A stretch of 64,000 bases of DNA, taken from NCBI RefSeq assembly GCF_041146795.1, contig NC_135170.1, positions 34,756-98,755 of the forward strand, read 5' to 3'. Origin of the DNA: Maylandia zebra (Eukaryota > Chordata > Actinopteri > Cichliformes > Cichlidae). Below are positions 11,736 through 21,120 of the stretch, piece by piece. The translations under genes were made by a program, and so were the position numbers. Numbering within the stretch: position 1 is the stretch's first letter; every line of letters starts with the position of its first letter. Under the pieces are notes generated by a model. It ran no database searches. It had not been told where the DNA came from and saw only the letters and a program-made list of their open reading frames with translations.

Positions 11736-12434
11736 ACTGAGAAATATAACATTTGAATCCCTTTTCTCTTTTGCTCTGAGGCACGGGGGAAAAAATATCG
11801 ACAAGTCGATGAACATCATTTACAGATATATTGGGTAAATACCCAAGACATCTATAGAAATGTAAATCGCCGCTTGATTCATTCATTTCCTTAACTTGTT
11901 TTGCACCGTAAACAGGGCGCGAATAGAACACCGGAAACAAAGCTCCCCACAGGAGTTTCCGCACCGGAAGTAGCATATGCTAACGTGCACATAGTCTTTA
12001 GCAGCCCCTGTCACTCAGTTTTTGCACTTGTGCTTGCTCGCAATGTGTTGCTTGTGCTCTCAACATTTCTGTCTGTGCCGCTCAACTCTTTCTGTACACC
12101 GTTATATTTGTGCGCTACAAAACCAATCAATCACAGACTTGGATGCAAAAAAAATCTGATTGGCTGTTTTGGTCTCTATGCAGCTCGAAATGACGAAATG
12201 CAATATCTCAGAATCCATTTCGTCCAAAACTCAAACGAGGCAGTGGCGGAGGAACACAGAGTGGCAGCGTTTGAAATATCACTCTTTCTGGGTCACAAAA
12301 TAAACTTTTAAGATATTTTCATGTGAGAATGGTGCTGTGTAAACTTCATATATTTGCTTGATTTATCAAGACATCACATATTTGCATAAGTGCTCTAACG
12401 TTTTCGGAGATGCCTGTTACCCACCAGCTGACCG

Positions 12435-13114
12435 CATAGCTGGACTGGCCGTTGGGCATTTGCCCGGTGGGCTGATGGTGATTTTTAATTTTTGTTTGTT
12501 TGTTTGTCTTTGTAACGGTATAAACAATGAAAGGTGGTGGATTAGCCAGTTGGTCATGATCAACTCTGGGCTGGACCAATTACAATACATCCGTATTGAG
12601 GGGAAAAGGAACGCGATTCGTCCCGGACTTCAGCTACAATGAGAAAGACACAAAGCTGGAGTTATTCTGTCTTTGGTGCACAGCTGCTGCTTCTTCTCTC
12701 ATTCTCTCCCCACTCTCTCCTGTTGCTACTTCAATCATGAAACTGATCAATGATCAGCTGATCGTCTCTTGTTTGTTTATCGCCCACTTTGCGCCAGAAA
12801 GAGGAAATCAGCGGATGTCACGCTAAACAACAGCAGCACGTTCAAGCTTGATAAGCTGTTGTTAGAATTTATTTAATATTACTTTCTAGTATCAGCTGAT
12901 GTTTGCTGGAGCCACAGCTGTAAAAGCTGCTGGCCATGATATCGGTTTGGATATGTGGTGAGAGGGAAACATGAAGGTGATACAAATCATACATATATAC
13001 CAACAAGACAGTGTACATCACTGTCACAACAGCGTTTGTTTTAGTTCAAAGGCTTTATGGTTTTTCCTATAATACCTGGTGGTGTAGTCAGTGATTTTTT
13101 TGTCAGTTCAGCCT
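12435..13114. mobile_element. Non-autonomous copy of the CAGGGCTGGACTGG terminal-repeat family
   Basis: The left end CATAGCTGGACTGGCC and the following GGGCATTTGCCCGGTGGGC match the left end of the element at 61821. The right end is a worn version of the same terminal repeat (GTCAGTTCAGCC at about 13102-13113). The interior (about 12595-12972) is shared with 40530-40920 and carries no transposase. It forms the loop of the foldback repeat. Confidence 0.6.
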
Positions 13115-13756
13115 TATATATTATGTTTAACCTGAGTGACCACCAGGTCAGCTGGTGGGTAACAGGCATCTCCGAAAACGTTAGAGCACTTATGCAAATA
13201 TGTGATGTCTTGATAAATCAAGCAAATATATGAAGTTTACACAGCACCATTCTCACATGAAAATATCATAAAAGTTTATTTTGTGACCCAGAAAGAGTGA
13301 TATTTCAAACGCTGCCACTCTGTGTTCCTCCGCCACTGCCTCGTTTGAGTTTTGGACGAAATGGATTCTGAGATATTGCATTTCGTCATTTCGAGCTGCA
13401 TAGAGACCAAAACAGCCAATCAGATTTTTTTTTGCATCCAAGTCTGTGATTGGCTGGTTTTGTAGCGCACAAATATAACGGTGTACAGAAAGAGTTGAGG
13501 GGCACGGGCAAGCAACACATTGCTAGCAAGTGCAAAAGCTGAGCGACAGGGGCTGCTATTGTGTGTGTGTGTGTGTGTGTGTATGGATAATAGCAAACAC
13601 TGAAATACATTTTTTGCACGCAGCAATGAATTTTGTTCACTCAAATTTAGCTTTTCTTCGCTCAAAATAAATTTCTCCTCAAAATGCAACACTTGCACCT
13701 GCAATTTATTTTTACATGCGCTCTGAATAGTGGCACAAAAATAACGCCATAAGAAT

Positions 13757-14459
13757 GTTGCTGAGGCACACTGTTTATTACGATCACAGCCTGCTGTCTA
13801 TAACAGCCTCACTATCTTTCTTGACTTGTTTGTGCGGGGATTCCTCCCACACGTGTGGGCACCACCATCAATACCAAGCTGGTATAAGACGTAGTTTTGT
13901 TTTGAATTGTGTCTTCTCTTTGTCATTGTTTCACAGAACATCATGCTGTGGCGATAGTCAAATTGGCCAGCAGATGTCACTGTGGAGATGGCTTTCACAT
14001 TCTTTCAAAGCCCGACACGGATGTTCCGAGCGTTTCAGTGTTTCAGGAAGCGTCGCAAATGCAGATTGTGAGAGTTGAACAAAAAAACACAAGACAATCA
14101 TTTTGGCTGAGATGAAAACTATAAACTTACTGAAACCTAAAACTTAGACAGCACACTAAGGCTCGGAAACACTGGCCCAGGGAGCCACTGGGGGGAAGGC
14201 AAGAGGAGACAGGGACTATGTAGACACAAAAGAGGGATAATCAGGGGAAGTGGAGACCGCTGGGAGAACAAGACAGGTGAGCAAAATCACAGGGGAAGTA
14301 TTGGAGACAAGAGAGCATCTAAATAAAATAGACGCACACTCAAACAAATAGACTTAATACAAAAACAAAAGAAAAACAGAAACAAACTTGTTTTATTTAT
14401 TGATTAGTTTGGCACTTAAAGCTACAACACTGTTTCTTTAGCATTAGATACACTGACCA
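13757..14459. other. Non-coding stretch
   Basis: Open frames of up to 107 codons on both strands have no recognisable domain. No repeat ends or splice structure stand out. Confidence 0.4.
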
Positions 14460-15110
14460 TTAGAGGTGGGAATCACCATACAGCCCACGATACGATATTA
14501 TCACAATACTTAATGCACGATACGATATTATTGCAATTTTTTTTTTAAATATTTTGCAATATTCAGATTCTGTACATAAAGGTAAACTTTATCAATATTC
14601 ATTTTTATCTAATAACAAAGTCTCACACTCAGTCTTTCTCTCATTTCAGTCAGTTTTATTGTTGACAAACTGAACGGTTTGTATTACAGTCTAGTCCAAC
14701 TTAACTGAATGCAACCATCTGGTACAATTATAGCTATTCTGAACTATGCAATTTGTGAAAACTATGCAGCCCCTTCAGCAACAGAAGAATTTGAAAGTAA
14801 ATTAAAACAAAATATAATTTTACATTAAATAAAAAAGTTTTAAACTTAATTAAAATAAAACGTCTTAAATTAAAATAAGTAAACTGTAATGTTTATTGCT
14901 GCCATAAAAAAAGTTAAACACATTTGGACAGTGTCAGGATTCTTGCTCAGAAAAAGGAGCTGATCAACATGCTCTGAAGTCAGAGCATGTTCCAGTCCAC
15001 AAAAACTTTTTTTGTAACAAAATATCGATTTCTGCTGTCCCTGTATCGATACATTATTAGCAAACAAAATATCACGATACTACACAGTATCGATTTTTCC
15101 CCCCACCCCT
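14460..15110. mobile_element. hAT-like MITE with 8-bp target duplication
   Basis: The element starts TTAGAGGTGGGAATCACC and ends TTTTTCCCCCCACCCCT. Its termini are rough inverted repeats that include CGATA-rich stretches. The 8-bp sequence ACTGACCA occurs immediately outside both ends (14452-14459 and 15111-15118), the target duplication length of hAT elements. It is about 650 bp, AT-rich and without transposase. Confidence 0.75.
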
Positions 15111-15399
15111 ACTGACCATGAGATAATTTCCAAGAAAAAAAAGTTAAAATGTTAATTTTATTTACTCGTTACCTTGGGGTTTTTCTCTGTTAAATTTAAA
15201 GTTTACTCCTTTTGGATCACTTTTTTCTCACTAAAAAACATGTCCTCCCAAGGAGTAGTCTGCGATTTAACACGCTTTGTATTTTTGTTTACTTATTTAT
15301 TTGTAATTTTACTGTTTTATTTCTGTGTTCGTTAAAATAGAAATTTTAAAAAATGCCACCTGGACAGTCCTGTGACAAAACCATGACGTCAGCGTTGCC

Positions 15400-15618
15400 A
15401 GCGTGGAACGAAGGCACGTCGCACGTCAGGTCCAGGAAGTAAACTCTCCGGTTCAGTCTGCAGGAAACTAAAAGAAGTCGGAGCAGTAAATACGTGTCCA
15501 ATTCAACATTTCAGCACGCAGCTCTCCAGACCGGACACTGCGGCGTGACATAGCTACAGATTTTCTGCATCCGTTTGTCCGGGGTGCACAGCCGGCCAGC
15601 CTGTCAGCTGAGTAGTGA
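15400..15618 (+). promoter_or_regulatory. Possible CpG-rich promoter and 5' non-coding exon
   Basis: Base composition changes abruptly from AT-rich to GC-rich with many CpGs. The sequence ends in GAAGGTAAGTG, a strong splice donor after 15617. This looks like a first exon on the + strand. No matching coding exon was identified between here and dhrs7b, which has its own 5' exon at about 20607, and the 17767-17866 gap intervenes. The GC-rich stretch continues to about 15780 and includes a 103-codon frame (15653-15964) without recognisable homology. Confidence 0.35.
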
Positions 15619-15964
15619 AGGTAAGTGAAAGAGAGGAGAGAGAGCTCGGTCCGTGCTGTGTGTGACGGACCGAGCGGGGTGGGCGCGCTTGCTCGTGTGT
15701 GTCTGTGTCCTGCAAGCTCCGCGTGCCCGCGCGGACGCACTGCTCCTATGCGCTGTCCTCTCGCCGTCTTCTGGGTGGAACCTCTACCAAACCTGTATTT
15801 CTAAGGGGACCTATGGAGCAGCCCTCGCCATAATGTACACTAAAGTGGTATGGCAGCTGGTGACACTGCTTTGCTGTCAGGCCAGGAAGGGACAGCAGCC
15901 TGATGTGACATCTACGAAACTCCTCCCCCAACAGGACAGCAGCAGTGCGCCTGTCAGAGCATAG

Positions 15965-17766
15965 ATTTGGAGCAGATGGTAAACTTTTTTCTATTTGAAG
16001 CTACACTATCTTCTAATACAGTAATAACACTGTAGCAGGCTAAAAGAGGCCATTGTATTATTATAAAATAAAATTGTTATACAAGTCAAAACTTAATTCA
16101 AACACAATGCAAAAGTGTGTACAGCAAATATGGATTTGATTTAGGGCTTTCTATGCTTCTATGTTTATTGATAATTAATCGTTTTTGTGATTATTTTTTC
16201 TTTTTAATTGAACACAATAATGTAATAATGCACAATATTCAAACATTATCTTGTTTTCGTATACTGTATGAAATCCCCTTTGTGGAGCATTTCCTCATAA
16301 ACGCATGTGATTTCAGTAAGTAAGTAAGTAAGTAAAATTTTATTTATATAGCACATTTCTAGATAGAGATCACAAAGTGCTTTACAAGATATAACAGATT
16401 AAAAAGACAAAATACAAACAAAGTTAGCAAAAGGCAGTAGCTGTGTTTACGTGGTACAATGCATCTGGCAGGGTCTCTCGTGAAAAATTGATTCGGGGTG
16501 AGTGGATGACGTGTGATTGTGCCTCTTTACCTTACTATCTTCACCTGTGGCCACTAGCCATGACCAAAAGAATGACATCATGGATAAAAGTGGTATAAAT
16601 GAGCTTTCTCCAAAAGGGACTGTCTGGCTCTCTTCAGATAAGTGAAGAGAGATCAGAAAACCACCTGCTGCATCTTAACCACGGCTGAGGTAGTTTGGCC
16701 ATCTGAATGTGATGCATCCTGGCTGACTGCTAAGTGAGGTGTTTCAGACGTGTCTGACTGGGAGGAGATGACTTAATAGATGGTATATTTCTCTTTGGTA
16801 TTTAGGTCACAATTAGCAGTTTTATATATATACTGGTAATATATTTGAAAAATATGACATTAGTAACATATTAATGTTGGTGTTTGATGTGGGCACACCT
16901 CCATCTGTATCTCTGCAGTAATGTTTCAAACATTAGGCTCATAAAAGTGTGTTTTGTGCAGCAGCTGTGCAGAGTAAACACAGTGAAGTTCAGATAGTCC
17001 ACACACATTTGAATGCTCTACTGTATTTTACCAATGAAATGTAAGCCTGTCAAGTACATAACCTCAGAGTTACAGTGAACAGCTGCCAAATATTCAGTAG
17101 CTGGATTAAACTCTCTGGTTAATCTGTCATGGAATAAAAGGGAATGGGCCTCACCTCGTCATTGATCTGTTTGTCAGTCAGTTGTGCAATGACTGACAAT
17201 GTCCAATGAGAAACGGTGTATAAACGTGGCTGTAATTGCTAAACATTTAATGCAGTACTCTTTAAGAAAAACCTATTAAATGAAAGCTGAAAGTCTGTGC
17301 TTCAAACATATTTTCACTTTGCGAAAGTCTTTTTCTCAAATCTTAGTCCTCACTATACCCCTGTGGTTTTTATTGTGTTACAGAGACAAGATGAATTTGC
17401 ATGTAATGATGTGTATACAGTACATTGGATTGTAACCCCCATATTATTCATTTATTATGTATGTACTCTATAACAATAGATATCTCTTATTTACAAGTGT
17501 TAGTGAAGTGGCTGCTGGTTTAATTAGAGAAGCTATCACAATGTGTTACTGTGAGCTATCGGGCAGCATTTTTCAGTGTTTCTTAATATTTAATAGAATT
17601 AAATAGTTCATCAAGAAGGTAATGACAAGATTAATTAAGAATCACAGTAGCTATTTGTTGCATTTGTAATCACTGTAATGCTGCACTTGTGGAATCTAAA
17701 GTATTTTATGTCTTCTGTCAGAGACATGAAAATGAAAATGAATCCCAGGAATACATGTGTAATTTC
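15965..17766. other. Intergenic or intronic stretch with one LINE tail
   Basis: AT-rich and without recognisable exons. At about 16316-16400 (TAAG)n is followed by AAAATTTTATTTATATAGCACATTT, the inverse of an L2-type LINE or SINE 3' tail, so a minus-strand retroelement end lies here. The remainder looks like single-copy non-coding sequence. Confidence 0.4.
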
Positions 17767-17866
17767 NNNNNNNNNNNNNNNNNNNNNNNNNNNNNNNNNN
17801 NNNNNNNNNNNNNNNNNNNNNNNNNNNNNNNNNNNNNNNNNNNNNNNNNNNNNNNNNNNNNNNNNN
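17767..17866. other. Assembly gap (100 N)
   Basis: Exactly 100 undetermined bases, a conventional scaffold gap of unknown true length. Any open frame through it is meaningless. A dispersed repeat begins directly at its right edge, which probably caused the break in assembly. Confidence 0.99.
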
Positions 17867-18716
17867 GTCACAAGCATTTGTAAGTGCAATTTGTTTGGAG
17901 GCACAATCGTCTAATTTTTGTGTGTGTGACAACATTTCTGCATCTCAAGAACGGTTTAGTTTGGACTACTTGCACAATTTTGCGCTTTAAACTGACCTGC
18001 AATTTCGTTTGACTAAAAACTTCACAGCAGACATTTGCCCAAATTTCTGGAAGCTTTCTGGGGTGAACACAGCCTCTCATCAGTTTAATATATGAAGTGC
18101 CAGATCTTTATTGCATGTCCACATCTCCACTCATGTGACTGAGGCCTGGTATCAGCTTGGCATCCTTTCATCTCTCTAGCCTTTTAGTTAATTATGCCTT
18201 ACTAAAAACATGTACAACAGAGAGCACAATCTGTGATTAGGTATTGAAACAGCTGTTTACTCCCCAGATGTTTGTGTCCTCAAAGAAATTCCATTTTGAT
18301 TTATGTGAATGTATTGTGCAGGTACTTTCTCTGCTTCGCCCTCATTGCTTGCTTTATCTGAGAACATAATCTGCCTTCTTTTAGCTTGGGGTAGGCCTCA
18401 CTTTATGTTTTAAATTAAAAAGCTTGAAGACAAAGTGAACTCTGGACAAGCGTGCGGCCTACCTGAAGCCCAGGTGGGCTTGTTGATAATCACATTTTCA
18501 CACTCATCTCGGGGCACATCCATGGTGTTCTGGTGCCAGCCTGTCCCCTCTGTTTTTGTGGGGGTTTTCCCCACATACGAAAATGGCCGCTTCTGCCTGG
18601 AGGGAGTTTTTTATTTTTGCTTTGCAGCTGCACAGGATCTGTTTTAAACACTTCTATTTTAGGCAATTTTATAATATTTTAGACGACAGCACATAAAACA
18701 CTGTTTGCTTGGACTG
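17867..18716 (+). repeat. Dispersed repeat A, copy 1
   Basis: A roughly 850-bp block starting ACAAGCATTTGTAAGTGC that recurs at 45846-46620 in the same direction and, inverted, at 51620-52680. The copies keep long near-identical stretches, for example around GCTTCGCCCTCATTGC and the CATTTTCACACTCATCTCGG region. It ends near ACATAAAACACTGTTTGCTTG. It has no terminal inverted repeat or protein domain that I recognise, so its class is unknown. Confidence 0.7.
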
Positions 18717-18984
18717 AAAACTGACTCACAAACAGGTTAGAGGCTCCACCCATAGAAGACCTGCAGGGAAAGATTTAATTAAAGATGCATCAACAACTAT
18801 AACAAAAAAAGAATCCTATTAGACATGATTTTAAAAAAACAAAACAGTTATAGTCCCTGTTTACAACACCACACAGGTTGGAAACTAATTCTTGCAAAAA
18901 TAATGCTTTCTACACAATTGCCCCAAGGGATCAATAAACTATTCTGATTCTGAAAGTCCAGATCACAATCCACACAACGGTGTA

Positions 18985-19680
18985 TTCTTGGTATCCTTGG
19001 GAAATGTGTTGGATAGGTCTCAAATGTGGCCGGAACTCACATCTACATCAGAAGTCACATGAGATGATAAACCGTACCTTGATTTGATTTATAAATCGGA
19101 GTGTTATGGTCAGACGAGGCAAAGATTGACCTGTTTGGCCACAATGACAAGAGGTAAGTTCAGGGCAGTAATGTTGAGTCTTTAAAACTTAGTAACAGTG
19201 TTAACCAGGGTGGTAGCATCAATAGCTACAAAAAGCATCTGGTTGAAGTACAACTTACTAAAGGACATTTAACCAAATATTACTGGGGGTGTATGTATAT
19301 ATTTGGGCCTATATATACTTTTGACCCTGTGTGGATTAGAGAAAATCCAAAATAAAGAAGTCTTTTTTTAAAAGTCATTAAAGATGTACGCTGTATAATC
19401 ATCCCTTGAAAAAAACGTTACATTAAAATCGTTTATAATTATATTTATAAAGCACAAATTTTAACTTGCAACAGCCTTAGAGGTACATACGTTTGACCTC
19501 GTGTAACCTTGGATTAGAGAAAGTTCAAAACCAGTTCAAACTTGTTTACCTAATTTTTGTTCATTTTAAAGAAATTAAAAATGTGTGCTGTACAATCATT
19601 TCACCCAGGACAATTCAAAGAGATCATGAAATTAAAGTCCATAGTGAGTCCCTGTAAACTTCTGACCTCAGCTGTATTTA
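18985..19680 (+). mobile_element. Decayed Tc1-like transposon remnants
   Basis: Around 19120-19155 a frame reads WSDEAKIDLFGHNDKR, the segment around the first catalytic Asp of a Tc1 transposase of a different subfamily from the other two copies. Downstream, TATACTTTTGACCCTGTG (about 19312) and two diverged copies of a terminal repeat (about 19312-19420 and 19490-19680) resemble Tc1 ends. It is fragmentary. Confidence 0.6.
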
Positions 19681-19758
19681 TTCACACTCAGGATGTCTGC
19701 ATGACTCTGAGTCAACTTCCTGTGTTTGTGATGCAATTTCCATTCTGAACTTCTGAAG

Positions 19759-20152
19759 GGCAGCACGGTGGCACGGTGGTTAGCACTGTTGCCGCACAGC
19801 AAGAATGTCCTGAGTTCAATTCCAACATCAGGCCGGGGTCTTTCTGTGTGGAGTTTGCATGTTCTCCCCGTGTCTGCGTGGGTTCCCTCCGGGTACTCCG
19901 GCTTCCTCCCACCGTCCAAAGACATGAAGCTTGTGGGGATAGGTTAATTGGATAACCCAAATTGTCACTAGGTGTGAATGTGCAAATGTATGTGAGTGCG
20001 AATGGTTGTTTGTCCTTGTGTGTTAGCCTTGCGACAGACTGGCGACCTGTCCAGGGTGTACCCCGCCTCTCGCCCTATGACAGCTGGGATAGGCTCCAGC
20101 GCCCCCCGCGACCCTGAAAAGGATAAGCGGAAGTGAATGGATGGATGGATGG
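19759..20152 (+). mobile_element. tRNA-derived SINE with GGAT tail
   Basis: Starts GGCAGCACGGTGGC with an A box in GTGGTTAGCACTG and a B box in GAGTTCAATTCC. A conserved body follows (GTTCTCCCCGTGTCTGCGTGGG), and it ends in a GGAT microsatellite. A 10-bp target duplication ACTTCTGAAG flanks it (19749-19758 and 20153-20162). This is the common fish tRNA-SINE type. Confidence 0.9.
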
Positions 20153-20162
20153 ACTTCTGAAG

Positions 20163-20456
20163 AATATGAACCTGACAAATACCCTACAATTTGTAATAAA
20201 TAATAAAAAATAAAGTAAACTAAGAATTTTTAAATAATTAAAAAGAAAAACTGAAATGAGATGTAGAGCACACTTCTAATGGATCATGTAGCAATGAAGA
20301 AGATAGCAGCTGATTAAATAGGCACTAGTGGTTTAAAAAGACCTCTAAATATAAATGTAAAGCATTAATATAGCAAATTATCAAATTATGAGCTTTACGA
20401 GAAATAATAGCTTATTTCCTTATTTGTTAATCATTTGAAAGAGCGCATTTTGTTAA
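20163..20456. other. AT-rich spacer upstream of dhrs7b
   Basis: No gene or recognisable repeat is seen between the SINE and the dhrs7b 5' region. Confidence 0.4.
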
Positions 20457-20607
20457 GTGCATACTCCAGATCAGACGGTGGCGCTAAAGCGACCAAAAGC
20501 TGTTTTTCTAACCGTCAATAAAGACAAAACAGAAGGAAGAAGATCAGCTAAAAGAAGAGGAGACACATTGACACATTACTGCTGCTCTGCTCAGCAGCTC
20601 GGCTCAG
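20457..20607 (+). promoter_or_regulatory. Probable dhrs7b promoter and 5' non-coding exon
   Basis: The stretch ends in GGCTCAG|GTGAGACC, a good splice donor after 20607. The next acceptor (CCTGCAG, ending 21099) leads to a short 5' UTR and the dhrs7b start codon at 21121. The upstream exon boundary and transcription start are not defined by sequence alone. Confidence 0.5.
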
Positions 20608-21120
20608 GTGAGACCTGTAAAAAACAGAACTACAAACCAACACTTGTTAGTATTTGCTAGAGATGCTAGCTGTTGTTAGCTTTAGCCTCAGTAGCCGTTA
20701 TTTTGACACTGCCTGCGCAGAACAAGCTAGTGCTAAACCCAGTGTGTGCATGTGCAAGGTGTTCACCTGGCATACTGAACTGTACTTTTTAACCATGCGA
20801 ATATTAATGTGCTAAGTGATGCATGTATTTAGTTAACATTTGCTTAATAAGATTGTCCGAAGTCTGGTGATATCAAGTTATTGGTTGTTGCTAGCAGGTG
20901 GGGCTTAAGTGGTTAAGAAGATAAAGGAAGATCCATAACTCCTACTGTTCTTATTACAATGAATTACCATTTAATTCCCCCGCTTTTTTGGCTGTATGTG
21001 TGTTTATTATTGTCATGTTGGTAGTTGCATTCAGATGGACTTTAAAGGTACAGTAAATAATTTCTTATAAGGTATTTACTGATTATTTTTTACCTGCAGG
21101 TAGCTGGTGATTGCCAAGTA

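Larger units (their letters stand above)
10718..11996. mobile_element. DNA transposon relic inserted in the foldback left arm
   Basis: Comparison with the uninterrupted right arm (inverse of 13540-13570) shows that about 1.28 kb was inserted between ACACAATA and GCAGCCC. The ends are imperfect inverted repeats: GACCCTGTGCACG at the left, and the inverse of GTGCACATAGTC at the right. The flanks are ATA and TTA, compatible with a 3-bp TWA (PIF/Harbinger-like) or 2-bp TA target duplication. Inside it lie a tRNA-SINE and a small mariner-type MITE. No transposase frame is recognisable. Confidence 0.6.
10534..13756. repeat. Foldback inverted repeat with nested elements
   Basis: The sequence at about 10534-10717 plus 11997-12432 reappears reverse-complemented at 13144-13756, giving arms of roughly 610 bp. 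Examples are GGATAATAGCAAACACTG on the right against its inverse on the left, and the shared stretch around CGTTTTCGGAGATGCC. The left arm is broken by a 1.28-kb insert (10718-11996). The loop between the arms is a decayed copy of the terminal-repeat family also seen at 61821-63306. The arms are closely similar but not identical. Confidence 0.8.

Noticed and set aside
15653..15964. 103-codon frame in GC-rich sequence
   Set aside because: It has no recognisable domain, and GC-rich sequence has few stops; kept only as a possible 5' region.
17635..17935. Several open frames of 60-90 codons crossing the N gap
   Set aside because: They exist only because undetermined bases contain no stops.
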